Assembly (NCBI RefSeq): GCF_003573695.1
Contig: NC_039358.1
Coordinates: forward strand, 197,125,192 to 197,189,191
DNA from: Papaver somniferum
Lineage: Eukaryota; Streptophyta; Magnoliopsida; Ranunculales; Papaveraceae
DNA length: 64,000 bases
Direction: 5' to 3'
The notes beneath the pieces are model-generated. The model saw only the letters and a list, made by a program, of their open reading frames with translations. It was not told the origin of the DNA and did no database searches. Position numbers and translations under genes: made by a program. Below, piece by piece: positions 1 through 11,721 of this stretch (its first letter is position 1; each line of letters opens with the position of its first letter).

Positions 1-900
1 AAATAAGACCTTTATAAAAGGCTACAACAAATGAAATTTATTATCATATTGGCCAGGAATCCAAATATGGCGTGCACCCTAGTTCGCTCATATGCAAGAG
101 GCAAAATAGTAAGACCTAACGCACGTCATAATTGGAAAGACCTAGAAGACATGACTCAAGGGAAGGCTACACCGACCCTGAAACTTGAGTTGTGGAGATT
201 TGGGGCGAGAATTAAACGATAATGCCCATCCGGGAGAGATACCTTAAATTTTCAGTCTAAGATACTAATCTTAGATTGAGAGCCTAAGGTGAGAAAGGCT
301 CTCCTAAGGAGTGCAGAAACTCGATCAGGGCGCCGAGGTACACGGTTGAGTCAAGAATGCCCGGGACGTCTTGAGCGTACCTTGCCACTCTTGACAAGTC
401 ATGACTATGATGCACTCGGTCCGAAGATACCCCACTTAGGGTGCGATCTTGCTGCCATAAACCCTATAGGTAATGTATGCGAGATTGCTAAATCAACTGG
501 TTGTTGAAAAGCCGGATGGGAAGAGCCATAATCTTAACCAGATAGAGGTAAGATTCCTTGAAGGGGCACCATGGGGGAAGATAAGGACGGCACCCTCCAT
601 TAGGGAGCTGAATTGTGTCAAAAGATGTAAATGTCGCAAGGATTTTACTCATGGGAGTATTAAGACTTGTGACATTTATGCGAAATACCTGAAGAGGAAA
701 TAATACAAGCAAAAAAGATAAGACGATATCAATGGGTCGATGTACTAAAATACAAAGACCTCCTGCGATCTCATCGCACGAAAAATGGGGCAAGATAAGA
801 CCTTTACATAGGAAGGCAGCATAAGACCTCCCAAATAAACTAAATAAACTACTGATAAATTCGCAAAATTGTTTCTTATAAGAAATATAATAAGAGGCAA
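1..900 (+). other. Conserved spacer between pol end and reverse-strand gene, element A
   Basis: No convincing protein gene. The stretch is closely similar to B (about 17430-18300) and, inverted, to C (about 51770-52620). It includes a G/C-rich block around 325-400 with interleaved complementary segments: GGTAC 337-341 with GTACC 377-381, and GTCAAGA 350-356 with TCTTGAC 389-395. Short open frames here are also seen in B and C, but their start and stop positions are not conserved, so I treat the region as non-coding. It lies between two convergent genes and could carry 3' UTR, polyadenylation or packaging signals (inference). Confidence 0.6.
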
Positions 901-1042
901 GTATGGGAATTAAAATAACAATGTATTATCTTACTTGCAACAAACAAGTCTAAAAAAATGGGGTGTGAATGACCAAAAGACATCAAAATAAAGAAAGGAA
1001 ATCAAGAATGATCAAACAGTAATATCAGACTTTAGCGTTGGA

Positions 1043-3594
1043 CTAAGGATTTTCAATCTCAATACCGGCATCATTAGTGGATTTCTCTTCTTCTTGCTGA
1101 ATTTCTTCATCACCTTGATCCTTTTCATCGTCGCTTAAAAAGTCAAAATCACTATCTGGTTCAGGATATTCTTCATCTGCACCCACATTGCATATGGGGA
1201 GTTTTACTACTGGAAGAGAATTGCTTGAAAGAATCCCATCAATAACAGATTGAGCACTAGAGTGGCCTTTGCGAATAGCATCTCTTTCAATATTTCTAGC
1301 ATTTATCTCTAGAAAATTCTTCTGGAATGCAAACCTTCTTCGTGCTCTGTTTCGAGATGCAGAAAGAGAAAGCTCAAGATTACCACGAGATAATTCCAGA
1401 TTAGCATATTCTTTGCGAACTTTGGATAATTCAGAATTCAGTTGAGCGACGGCAGACTGGTGCGATTTTTCAGAATCTACAAAAATTGATAAATAGCCAT
1501 AAGTAGAAATAAAAATTAATATTATGCGAAAAATGCTGAGAAATCATCATGAGGCAGTCAATCCTATCTGACTACCTTGGAAGATTTTGGAAAAAGCAAG
1601 GGTATTGTCCTTCATACTTTCCATAGCCTTATCAAATCCATCACCAACTGAACCACTGAGAAGAGAGCGAATTTTCTTTTCTTCAGAAGAAAGAGATTTG
1701 TTCTTTTTCTTAAGAACGTCGTAAGAATTCTTCAGCTGACTGTATTGTTCTTGAAATTGGTTCTTCTTCACAGAAAGATTTATATTATACTGAATTAATT
1801 TCTTATTTCGGGAACTTAGATCTTTAAGCGAAATCTCGTACTTCTCCTTCAGTACGCGAAGAGTTCGCGCTTGGTTTTCATTTATTTCATGAAGGATTGA
1901 ATACTGCTGTGAAAACATTGCTTCTTTCTTTGAGAAAGACAGTTTTTCCCTAATAAGGGTATGGTTCTCTTCTGATAAGGTTTGATGAAGTAAGTCAGCG
2001 TCGCGTGATAACTTAGAAAAATAAGATATTTGATCGCTAAGAAAATCGATTTTTTGAGTAAGACGGTCATTTTCATGGGAAAGATGGTCAATCTGATCAT
2101 GTGCGTACGAATATTGATTATTTAATTGATTTAGTTGAGACTGCAACTTCACGTTATTCGCTTGGGTATCTTCAGCAAGGAATTGAAATTCATATCTCTC
2201 ATTCGTTCGCTTCTGGTTTAAATCTTAACAAATGCACGGAGAAATTTACAAAAAGGAACACATGCGAGAAATAAAAAATACGATAAGTGACTCAAAGATA
2301 AAAATAAGTACCTCTAAGTTTTTGATTTTCCCTGCGAAGATTTTCAGCCTCAAAATTTGAAATCTGAAGTTCCCCTCTCAATCTTTGTATTTCCTTCTCC
2401 AAAGAAATATTTTTCTGCGAAAGTTCCAATTGAGAACAACTAGATTCAAAATGCTTTTCAGCCAGCACCATACGACGATGAGATTCCTAAAAGAAAAAGA
2501 TAAGGATTAGTACTTGGAAATGTCACTAAAGAAGATAAAAGTTAAGGTGTGAAAGATAATTACCAAAACATATAGAGCGACGTGGAAAGTCGGGTCAATT
2601 TGAGAAAGGACATCATCTCGTGAAGTCTTGTCAACAAGAAATTCCAGAAGAAGCTGACTTAAGGCAGAACAGGAGTGAAGTTTGGAAGGATCATCGGTTA
2701 AAGATTGGGCAGAGTTGATAACATCAGATAGAGTTTGAGTAGCCAATTTTACGCTATCCAAAGCCTTTTTATTCAAAGGAAAATAATCCAGTAAGGAAAG
2801 AGAAGGAGGAGTAGTAGAAATTGTTTGGATGGTGGATTTGTTTTGAGGAAGGATCGGATGAGAACTGGAGCTAATGGGTGAAGGAAAATTTTGATTTGCA
2901 TGCAATGGATTCGCAGAGGCAACAGGAGGAGTACTTTTCAGGGTTTGGCTAAGAGAAAACTCCTTACCCGCAGTAGAATCTTTAAAAAGTTATTCGAATG
3001 TAACATAAGCATTCTCATCCATAGAAGGATTTGTTGGAGAAGGAGTAGTAGGAACATTCTTCTCAGAACCATGGGGAGATATATGGGTAATGGAAACATC
3101 TTTTTCAAGAGTTTGACTTATTATTGGAGTGATAGGAGGATTAGTGTGCGAAGGTAGAACTGTGGATACAGGAATAACATCTATAGCGCTAAAATCTAAA
3201 ATAGAAAGATTTGAAGAGAGAGGTACGGGTTTGCGAGACTTTTTAACTTTCTGTTTCTTACCATCAACTATCTCAGTATCAGAAGCCTGCGAAAATAAAG
3301 AAGATAAGAAATAGAGGCAATAATATTGTTTAAAGACAGTTGAGTATTTCTTACTTCTTTATTGTGCGAAGTCTTCCTCTTGTGATATTCCTTGTTTTGA
3401 GGTTCATTATCGATACTTGGTTTATTCTTTTGCGATTCTTTATTTTCACTCGAAGAAGAATTGGGTCTTTGCATAATTCGAAGAGCACTAACGGAAGAAC
3501 TTTTTCTGTAAAAGTATGGGAATCAGACCATATAATAATAATAATAAGTAATGGTTAAAATCGATAATGAAGAAAAGAATGATTCAGAGCTCAT
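1043..3594 (-). pseudogene. Reverse-strand coiled-coil gene of element A, multi-exon, degraded
   Basis: Read on the minus strand, from an ATG at 3594 to a stop at 1043-1045. A first exon (3594 to about 3355, one in-frame TGA) has a Ser/Lys-rich segment and a GT donor. A Pro/Ser/Thr-rich exon follows (one in-frame TAA near 3000) that ends in a short conserved box, IDPTFHVALYVL, also present in variant form in B and C. Then come a heptad-rich exon (about 2300-2486), a long coiled-coil exon (to 1576) and a last exon (1476-1043) ending in an acidic tail rich in D and E. The splice join 1576/1476 keeps the frame. Unlike B, C and D, the globular N-terminal domain is absent. A TATA-like CTATTTAAGG lies at 3717-3726. 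Function unknown. Confidence 0.6.
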
Positions 3595-3913
3595 GGAAGA
3601 GTAGTAGCAGAAGAAATCAATACAACAACAACAAAAATAGGAAGTAGCAGACGAAGATGGATAGCAACAAGAGAGAGAAGATGAATGATGAAGAAAACAA
3701 ATCTTGTGGACAAAACCCTTAAATAGGTGAAAAGAAGTTACCGGTTGAAGACGGTTCAAGCCGGTAAAAAACGAAGAAAATCAACACGTGTAGAGAAGAG
3801 CTTGAAATCCGGATAATTGTCGACAAAATAAAAGGTAAACATGTGCGATTTGAAAAGAAAGAATTTCTCATATCGCTCGTTTTGAAGAATCAAGTGACAT
3901 GAGAAGAGGAAAA

Positions 3914-4388
3914 TGTAGGATTTAAATATCGCACAAGTTAATAATTACGCGAAGTGAAGAATACAACTTAAGCGAGGAGCATCGCACAGAGCAAATTGAG
4001 ATGACACATCAAATGATGTCAGCAAAGTCACGGGTAAAGTGTGAGGAGTTATGCGAAGATGTAATATATACGAAGATGAACGATTATATATGAGCGAACA
4101 TGTCGCACAGAGATCCCGAAAATAAAGGGATTCTTAGCTGTCATCCACTACGTAAAATCCTATATAAAGGAGAGGGCCGTAGTTTTGTAGAGTATTCTAG
4201 GACAAGTCTTGTAAGAGAGATTGAAAGAGAGAGAAAGTGAATTTAGGTTACAAGAAGTGTTGTTACAGATTTCCATTTATCTTGTAAGTAATTTGAATAT
4301 CCAATCAATAAAACAATTGTCCATGATGATTACATAGAGAGATAACCAGATTAAGTGAAGTGTAGTTGTAAGAAATCTTACAACTACA
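3914..4388 (+). repeat. 3' LTR of element A
   Basis: 475 bp, begins TGTAGGATTTAAATATCGCA and ends in ACAACTACA, so it has TG...CA ends. It is preceded by the purine tract GAGAAGAGGAAAA (PPT). It contains a TATA box TATATAAAGG at 4161-4170 and shares its start, middle and the conserved end with the LTRs of element B. Confidence 0.8.
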
Positions 4389-4393
4389 ACTTT

Positions 4394-5059
4394 AAGAACC
4401 CATCTACACGGCAACTTGTCCAGGATGTGGAAAAGAATCTGATACACCTGTGCCACTTCCATGTTGAGTGTCACACCTATTTGTAGATCATGATCTCACT
4501 GCATCTAGGAGCTGATGATACTCATATTTTTCTTGTGAATGAGCTTTGTATTTTCTCGTATGTATGGCAATATATAATATTTGTCAGTTGTAAATATCGG
4601 GATTTGGGAGGGAGTTGTATTATTAGAGTGCGAAATCTTGTGATAAATCGTTGGTAGATTCTTTGAGTTGTTGAAATGCCTTTGTCAACTGAATGGTCAG
4701 CAGAAACGGTTGTTATAGTTAACTGCTTATATATACATAACTCAGTGATCCCCAAAACCAGAAATTCTTTTTTTCTTAATATACATAAAGATTTACGATT
4801 ACATCTCTAAATGATTACATTAAACTCTTCTTTTTGTTTTAAAAAAAGACTAGATCTCTAAATGATTACAAGCCTGAAATATACCCACGAGCATTCCATT
4901 CGTGTTCCAAGAAATTTAAATACGCATTGGGTCAATTGCTTTGCTATCTGGTACTAAAATTGTAAACTGCACAGTCGATATCGTATTTGAACTTGATAAT
5001 TGTTTTGTTGTGCTTTTAACCTTCTTTAGTTTTCGCCAATGTCTCAAATCAGCAACTCA
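4394..5059. other. Host sequence between elements A and B, no gene recognised
   Basis: 666 bp of A/T-rich sequence separating two same-orientation Gypsy elements. Short open frames exist on both strands, but none has a recognisable motif. The last five bases (5055-5059, actca) are the left target-site duplication of element B. Confidence 0.5.
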
Positions 5060-5529
5060 TGTAGGAATGAAATATCGCATATATCAATAAGTATATGCGA
5101 AGTAAGGATTATCTGATGTAAGCGAGGACTATCACACACGACAAAGTTGAAGTGACGTATTGGATGATGTCAGCAAAATCACGAGTAAAGTGTGATGATC
5201 TATGCGAAGTATAAGCTGTGCGAGAATGAGTGAGTATACATGAGCGAATGTAACACACGGTGATTCCGAAAATAATGGGTCTCTTAGCTATCATCCACTA
5301 CGAGGAATCCTATATAAAGGAAAGAAGTCATCACATAGAGGAGAGATCTTTTAGTGTGAGTTAGACAAGAAACTAGGAGAGAGAAAGTTTATTTAGAGAG
5401 CAAGTAAAATCATTGTAATCCTTTGTATCCAATTATAATCCTTCATAATTAATAAAAGAATTCATTATGATTACTTAGGTTAATGTTCAGATACATTGAG
5501 GTGTGGTTGTAGGTTTTCCTGCAACTACA
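5060..5529 (+). repeat. 5' LTR of element B with TATA box
   Basis: 470 bp, starts TGTAGGAATGAAATATCGCA and ends TGCAACTACA. A TATA box TATATAAAGG at 5311-5320 would drive the genomic RNA. The 3' copy (21583-22050) has a mutated TATA (TATACAAAGG). Confidence 0.9.
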
Positions 5530-5530
5530 T

Positions 5531-5547
5531 TTTTGGCGCCAGAAACA
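5531..5547 (+). other. tRNA primer-binding site of element B
   Basis: TTTTGGCGCCAGAAACA directly after the 5' LTR. The core TGGCGCCAGAAAC would pair with a tRNA ending ...GGCGCCA. Elements C, D and E have the variant TGGCGCTAGAA at the same place, so all four appear to use the same or a very similar primer tRNA. Confidence 0.7.
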
Positions 5548-5609
5548 ACTTTGTGTCATAAATCCTGGTAGTAAATTCATAGAATCTGGAAAAAAGTAAG
5601 ATCTGGAAA

Positions 5610-7990
5610 TTGAAGATGGTGAGACTTGGATCTACTATTGAACAGGGAACAACAACCAGAAGGAGCAATAGAATTGCTGAAAGAAGAAGAATTCCAAATC
5701 TTGACCAACAAGAAGAAAGAGTAAGAGAAAATCAAGGAAACGAAAATCCGATTGGACCTCAGCATGAACAAGAGAGGAACAATGATATTGATTATGATAG
5801 AGTGAGCGTTCATACTTCGCAAAAAAGTTCAACTGAAGAGGAAAGACAAAGAACTGGGAATGCAGAAAGGATTGAGGGGAATGATGAGAATATGACAATT
5901 GCATAACTTAGACAAAGATTGATTGCAGAACGACAAAGATAAGGTGAAGAGCGTGCGCATTTAATACGTCAGGATGATGACTTAAGAGAAGAGAATCTTA
6001 GATTGCAAGAACAGAGATCAAGAAGCACTACACGATCAAGGTCGAGATCAAGCAGGAGTTCATCAAGACAAAGTCGATCTAATCAAGAAGATACTAGGCG
6101 AAGACAACGCATGGAAGCCATTAAAGAAAGCCTATAAGTAGATGATAATCAACAGGACCAACAAAGGAGAAGAAATGTAGTTCAAGATTTGGGAACTAAT
6201 CGATATGAGCATCCTCGTGAACTTCTACGTCGCACACATAATAATTTTGAAAGAGAAGAAGAGGATCCCAGGCAAGGACAGATGATATTGCATGGAAGAG
6301 AAATGTTGAGATAAGAGAACGAGCGCGAAAGGGAAGTTACGCGTGCGAGGAATGAAAGAGACAGACAAAGAAGAAGGGAAGAAATTGAACAGAGAGAATT
6401 TCAAGAAGCATTATGTCAAAATAATCATGATAATCGAGTAAGACGGCGCGAACGTCATCGGATGGATGATATAGAACAAGGACGGGTTGCACCACAAGAA
6501 AGATAAATGTCAAGACATCGACATGATCGCACAGGTGAAGAGGAACGACATGATAGAGCACAGATTGAAACGAACATTGAAAGGCGTAGGAGAAGAAGAA
6601 AATAAGCTGAAGAATATGAGATACAAGAGGCAGTACGTCAGAATAATCATGATAATAGACTTAGTAAAGCAATATTAAAAAGACCTATGCGCGAAGATAT
6701 AGATCAAAGCTTCAGTGAAGAAATTATTAAAGAAATGGCGGAATTAAGAGAAATGATGACTTCGAAAAGAAATGGTAGAAGGAGACAACTAGAGGAAGCA
6801 GTGGAGGAAGCTGGGAAAACTCCCTTTACAAGACAGATTCAAAGGGCAGTGATACCGTCCAAGTGCAATTTACCAGCGTTCACTAGCATATTTGATGGAA
6901 GCGCCTGTGCAATATAACACGTGAAAGCTTACACCCGATCTCTATTGCAATGGGAAAACAATGATGCAGTAATGTGTAAATATTTTGCTGCGAGCCTGGC
7001 AGGGGAAGCTCTGAAATGGTTTGAAGGACTACCAATAGAATCCATTGGATCATTTCACCATTTACAAAACGTCTTTTTAGGACAATATATCAGCAATAAT
7101 ATGTCAAGACCAGGGATTGAGACGGCATTCGGACTTCGCAGAAGAACAAATAAGAGTTTGCGACATCTAACAACACGCCGGAGAACCATTGAAGCGAAAT
7201 GGGAAGAAGAGTGGATGAGCGACACCTTATTTTGCATTTATCAATGCTCTTTTCCCTACAGATTTATTATATACACAAATATTTAGGATAAAGGATACAA
7301 TAACAATGTCAGAGTTGCACGAATTTCAAGAGGAGTACATAGCACTTGAGGAGAAGCAAAGAGATATGGAGTCATACCCAGTTGCAGTACCTGATGAGAA
7401 AGGTGGAAATGCAAGTTTACTCCCAAGACTGACAAATGTTTTTGCGAGTACGTCGCAGGGAAATCAAGGAAGGAACATTGCAGAAATGGAACAAAATCTA
7501 ATAGCCACGGGTAGTGCAGATCAAGCAGAATTTGACAAAGCGTATAGAGACAAAAAAATTCAAATTCATGGAGGTAGTAATGAGATTCAAATAATGGATA
7601 AACCACCAGAAAGTTCAGGAGGTCAACAACCATATCATAATAAACGAAAAGGAACTGAAAGGATAGTATGGGAACAGATAAACTTGCCGAAGCTGAACAC
7701 TACAGTAGATAAATTATGGGAAGCTGTCATTCTAATGGAAGAAATCCCAGAACCACATAATATAGGAGATTAACCACCGCCAGGGAGGAGGAGCAGAGAA
7801 TTTTGTGTATATCGTCGCTTTCATGGTCACACAACAACCAAAGAATTTACCACTACCACCAACATGAGGAAATGTATATGCAAAGGAAAAAGGAAAGAAT
7901 ACATTTGTAACTGAAATAGGCGCGAAAGAGAAGAACCTATATTGTAATTCAATTGTGCATCCATTCAAAAACATAGAAGACTTCCATGAC
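5610..7990 (+). pseudogene. gag of element B, first part, decayed
   Basis: Begins MKMVRLGSTIEQGTTTRRS and is recognisable to about 7990 in several frames with many stops (the first at about 5904). Order: a polar N-terminus, an Arg/Ser-rich run of alternating RS near 6010-6080, a charged helical segment, then the gag capsid-like core (6687-7286) with LLQWENNDAVMCKYF and WFEGLPIESIGSFHHLQ. A linker and the start of the nucleocapsid follow. The zinc-knuckle region is damaged (C.YRRFHGHTT near 7805). The reading stops exactly where N1 is inserted, inside a segment matching C's ...IEDFHDNVL, and resumes at 16432. Role in the living element: virus-like particle and RNA packaging. Not functional here. 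Confidence 0.85.
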
Positions 7991-10373
7991 TGTTAGAGCA
8001 TATCATGGTCAACCTCGCATGTGTTGCCATATCAAGCATGTTTGTCATTGTTAGTGATCAAAACTATAAAGTCTTGATTTCTAGCCTATTAGCTAAGTCT
8101 CGGACTAGGATAAGAAAAGTGTAGTTGAGTTCAAGGACTTCATGGTGATTCAAAGGCAATGAAGAAGATCTACACCAAGGAACCGTGGAACTTCATCAAC
8201 AAAAAGGTATGTGAAGACTTGAACTTATCCATCACTCGAAAGTCTATCTATTCTTTTCCTACTTCTTATGAGACAAAAGTCGTATGCTATATAGACTACA
8301 TCATAAACACTTGATATTTCGAGCAGAGTATTCATTGCTTATCTTTTACTCGAAATCATGTGTTGGTAAAGCGTTTCGCTTTGATCAGGTTTATCTTCAC
8401 CTAGTGACGAAAGTCATGAAAGTTTCTATCACTTTGGAAATTGCTCTGATGAGAAAGGTATGTTGTTCTTCACGATTAAATATCTCCCTCTGAGAATGTT
8501 TCAATGATTGAAATGAGAGTTTAGATTATATAACCATGTATTCCTTGAACCGAAGTTTTCGAACTTTGTTGATCAAGAGAAATCGGTAGGATTGTGGAAT
8601 TGGCTTGCGAAGTCCGCGAACTGACGGAAGTTCTCGACCGAGAATTTCTATTGGGATTTCCAAAACTCGTTTGTGTGCTAAGTCCGCGAAATGGCGGAAG
8701 TTCTCGACCCGAGAATTTCTGCTGAGTTTGGAAAACTCAACCGATTAACTTAAGTCAGCGAACTTTTTTGTGAAGTTAAGAGGTTATGATCTAAAGATGT
8801 GCTCTGAACATGAAACATTAATTATTAAGGAATGCTTTATGCAAACCATGGCTATAATGTTCATGAGCCGATTTTAATCGAATCGAATCATCTTTGTTTC
8901 AATTGTATCTTGTGTTGTTACATAAGATCTCATAGAAATTGAACAACTCTTAACTAGTTCATTTGAGTCAATTGAACTAGTTATGGTGAAGAAGAACATG
9001 ATTAATATGAGATGCTCATATGGTTGACCTTTTGGGTTATCATGTTGAACCAACGTACGTGTACTCATTTGGGTATGGTTTTCCCAAACCCAGTAAACGT
9101 GTACCCAAGTGTGTGTGACAAGCTATGTCTTTCGATCTAACGGTTGAGAGATATTGGCTTGAATCTAAATCAGGTTTTTATCTAACGGTGGATAGAGTTT
9201 TCGTTGTACCTAAGGCAAAACCCTGATTTGAAAGGCTATATATAGAAGACATCTAGCATTGAGCAAACCTAATCCCCACACGTCTGTGTGATACTAGTGC
9301 GCTCTCTATAGTCGATTTCCATTAACCCTTGATTTGCTTCTCTAAAATCGGGTTAACGACTTAAAGACTTCATTGGGATTGTGAAGCCAGACCGATACTA
9401 CATTTATCGTAATTGTGTGATCTGATCTTTTATCTTCTATCTTACGAGTACAATCTTTGATTGGCTTGAGATCGTGGGAGTTCTCCGATAGGCAAGATAA
9501 AGAAGTCACAAACATCTTCTTCTCACTGTTTGTGATTCCTCGACAAACCGCCTGTGTAGTCAGGAAGGATTGTAGAGAGGTGATTGATTAATATAGGTTG
9601 TTCTTCGAGAATATAAGTCTGGATTATCAATTGGTTCCAGTTACCTTGATTTTATATCTAAAGACGGAACAAAATCTAGGGTTTTTCTGCGGGAGACAAA
9701 TTTATCCTTTTGATAGACTTTTCTGTGTGACACATATTCGTTTATTATCAAGTATGTGATTTTGGGTTGCAGCAACTCTTAGTTGTGGGTGAGATCAGCT
9801 AAGGGAATCAAGTACACAGTGTCCTGCTAGGATCAGAGGCGTAGGAGTACAACTGTACCTTGTATCAGTGGTAGATTGGTAGGGGTTCAACGATAGATCA
9901 GTCCGAAGTTAGTTTGCAGTAGGCTAGTGTCTGTAGCGGCTTAATACAGTGTGTATTCAATCTGTACTAGGTCCCGGTGTTTTTCTGCATTTGCGGTTTC
10001 CTCATTAACAAAACTTCTGGTGTCTGTGTTATTTCTTTTCCGCATTATATTTTATATAATAAAAATAATACAGGTTGTGCTTTCGTGATCATCAATTGGA
10101 AATCCAACCTTTGGTTGTTGATTGATATTGATTGATCCTTGGACATTGGTCTTTGGTACCGTCCAAGTTATCTGTCTTTGATAAAGACTCGCATATTTCT
10201 ATTTGCTTGAGTAAAGATCAAATCGAGAGATTGAGATAATAACTCCTTGAGATACTTTTTATCTAGATTGAGTCTGACTGTGTAGTTGATTCTCTAGCAA
10301 AGTATTTTGGAGTTAGTCCATATAGATTGCTAAGAGAAATATTGGGTGGTGTTATTAGACCCCCGCTTTTTCA
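7991..10373 (+). repeat. 5' LTR of N1
   Basis: 2383 bp with TG...CA ends (starts TGTTAGAGCATATCATGG). A TATA box CTATATATAG lies at 9236-9245. Near 8600-8780 there is an imperfect tandem repeat of about 90 bp built on AGTCCGCGAA; copy number differs from the 3' LTR. No gene seen. Confidence 0.88.
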
Positions 10374-10375
10374 AT

Positions 10376-10387
10376 TGGTATCAGAGC
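10376..10387 (+). other. Primer-binding site of N1 (initiator tRNA-Met type)
   Basis: TGGTATCAGAGC, two bases after the 5' LTR, is the standard plant initiator-methionine tRNA complement. Confidence 0.85.
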
Positions 10388-10429
10388 AGGTAAACACATT
10401 AAAGACCTCATCAGTAGCGATCTGACTCT

Positions 10430-11518
10430 ATGGACAAGAGTACTATCTCTGATAAACGCATCACCAGTAATAAAGATTATCTCTCTTCTAAGTATATTAA
10501 AGAGAAAAGCTATTTCATCTCGAATATAGAGAAACCTGATGGTTCAACGAGAGAGACAAACTATGGCATGGATGCTTTTTTTCTTCCCTTGAAAGAGGCC
10601 AGTTCTTCTAATGAATGGGATACAGCTGAAGAGAGTAGATTGATTCTACATCTGATTAGAATTCAAGCTATTAGACTGAAGCAGTTAAAACTCCATGTCA
10701 ATGATCTTCTTGGTAGTGTAAAAGATTGCAAATTCCATGACAACTGTGATAATCAATCCCTTGAGAGCATCCTCGAAAAAGATGCCTTGGATATTGAACG
10801 CCATTTGAATAAACTCTCTGTTCAAGGTTGTTCAAAGCAATCTAATATATCAAGAATTTCTGATGTTTTTCCTTCAGAAGTAAATTCAGGTGTCCCTAAT
10901 GTCTCCACCAAACTCGAGACATTATGTAAAAGAGATAAATCTTCTGATCAAAAGGTTTGTCTTGTTTGTGAGACTAAAAGTTCTATTAAACAAAAGAGAA
11001 ACTCTAAGTTGAATAAAGATTCCTTAGTTCAACTACAACACACCCTATATTTGATTCTCAAAGGTGTGACTGACATATGTATGATTGAGCCTATTGGCTT
11101 TCGTACCTATCTTGTGTATGCTACCAGGAAAGTCAGTATAGTGAGTTCTTCCAATGTTCAAAGGAAGAATAGACGTCTAAATAAACATCGTTCAAAGGAT
11201 GTTCAACGCCGTGTCTCTAAATGCAACAATGTTCCTTTTGAGAAAGTCATCCCAGAAGAAAAGAAAGTCGATGAGATAAGAAACGATATTAAGGAGATAG
11301 TTATGAGGTACAAAGAGCTTGTCGACAGAATATCCCCTTCCTCATGTCAAGGCGCTTCTGGTAAGGAGTCTAACTATGTCTCTTATTTTGATGACAGTAA
11401 ATTTTACGATAATTTCTCTTGTCATACAGGATTCCTCTCTAAGACTAAGAGGAAAAACAAACTTAACCAAAGACAGAAACCTCGTAATGAGCCTACGGCT
11501 CGTACTTATGCTAACTAA
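10430..11518 (+). CDS. Uncharacterised 362-aa ORF of N1
   Basis: The only long intact frame of N1. It starts 57 bp after the LTR end, where gag would begin. The product is polar and rich in Ser, Lys and Asn. Scattered Cys residues include CLVCETK near residues 178-184, but there is no complete zinc-knuckle, protease or capsid signature that I recognise. The middle is Lys/Arg-rich (around 225-265). It may be a diverged gag or a sequence unrelated to standard retrotransposon proteins. Its open state in an element with about 6% LTR divergence is mildly notable, but one copy cannot show selection. Confidence 0.5.
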   Translation: MDKSTISDKRITSNKDYLSSKYIKEKSYFISNIEKPDGSTRETNYGMDAFFLPLKEASSSNEWDTAEESRLILHLIRIQAIRLKQLKLHVNDLLGSVKDCKFHDNCDNQSLESILEKDALDIERHLNKLSVQGCSKQSNISRISDVFPSEVNSGVPNVSTKLETLCKRDKSSDQKVCLVCETKSSIKQKRNSKLNKDSLVQLQHTLYLILKGVTDICMIEPIGFRTYLVYATRKVSIVSSSNVQRKNRRLNKHRSKDVQRRVSKCNNVPFEKVIPEEKKVDEIRNDIKEIVMRYKELVDRISPSSCQGASGKESNYVSYFDDSKFYDNFSCHTGFLSKTKRKNKLNQRQKPRNEPTARTYAN

Positions 11519-11721
11519 TCACAAGGTTCGAGAACTTACTCATATAAAATCATGTTGAGTAAGTTGTGTTAAATAACAGGTATACTTGTTGCTTGCATCT
11601 GTTGAGTTAAGCTATTTTCTTATCGTCCATAGCTAAACTTGTGTTGACAGATCCGCTAAGATCAAGTATTGGTTAAGTCCATAGCTAAACGTGTACTCCG
11701 GGTAGTTTTGTATTTTTGAGA

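Larger units (their letters stand above)
1..4388 (+). mobile_element. Gypsy LTR retrotransposon A, 3' part (5' end outside window)
   Basis: The window opens inside the spacer of a Gypsy-type element related to element B. The visible order on the + strand is spacer (1 to about 900), a reverse-strand gene (3594 to 1043), a purine tract ending at 3913 and a 3' LTR (3914-4388). The base order matches B (17430-22050) and, inverted, C (47548-52620). The 5' LTR, gag and any pol lie outside the window. The five bases after the LTR (acttt, 4389-4393) would be one copy of the target-site duplication; its partner cannot be seen. Assignment to the same family as B rests on the shared LTR start, shared spacer and matching reverse-strand gene layout. 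Confidence 0.8.

Noticed and set aside
289..703. Short frames in the spacer that resemble frames in B (17743-18119) and C (51915-52268)
   Set aside because: The similarity follows nucleotide conservation of the spacer; starts, stops and frame lengths are not kept among the three copies, so a protein is not supported.
8874..9068. 64-codon frame present in both N1 LTRs (also 14980-15174)
   Set aside because: Duplicate LTR sequence, no recognisable product.
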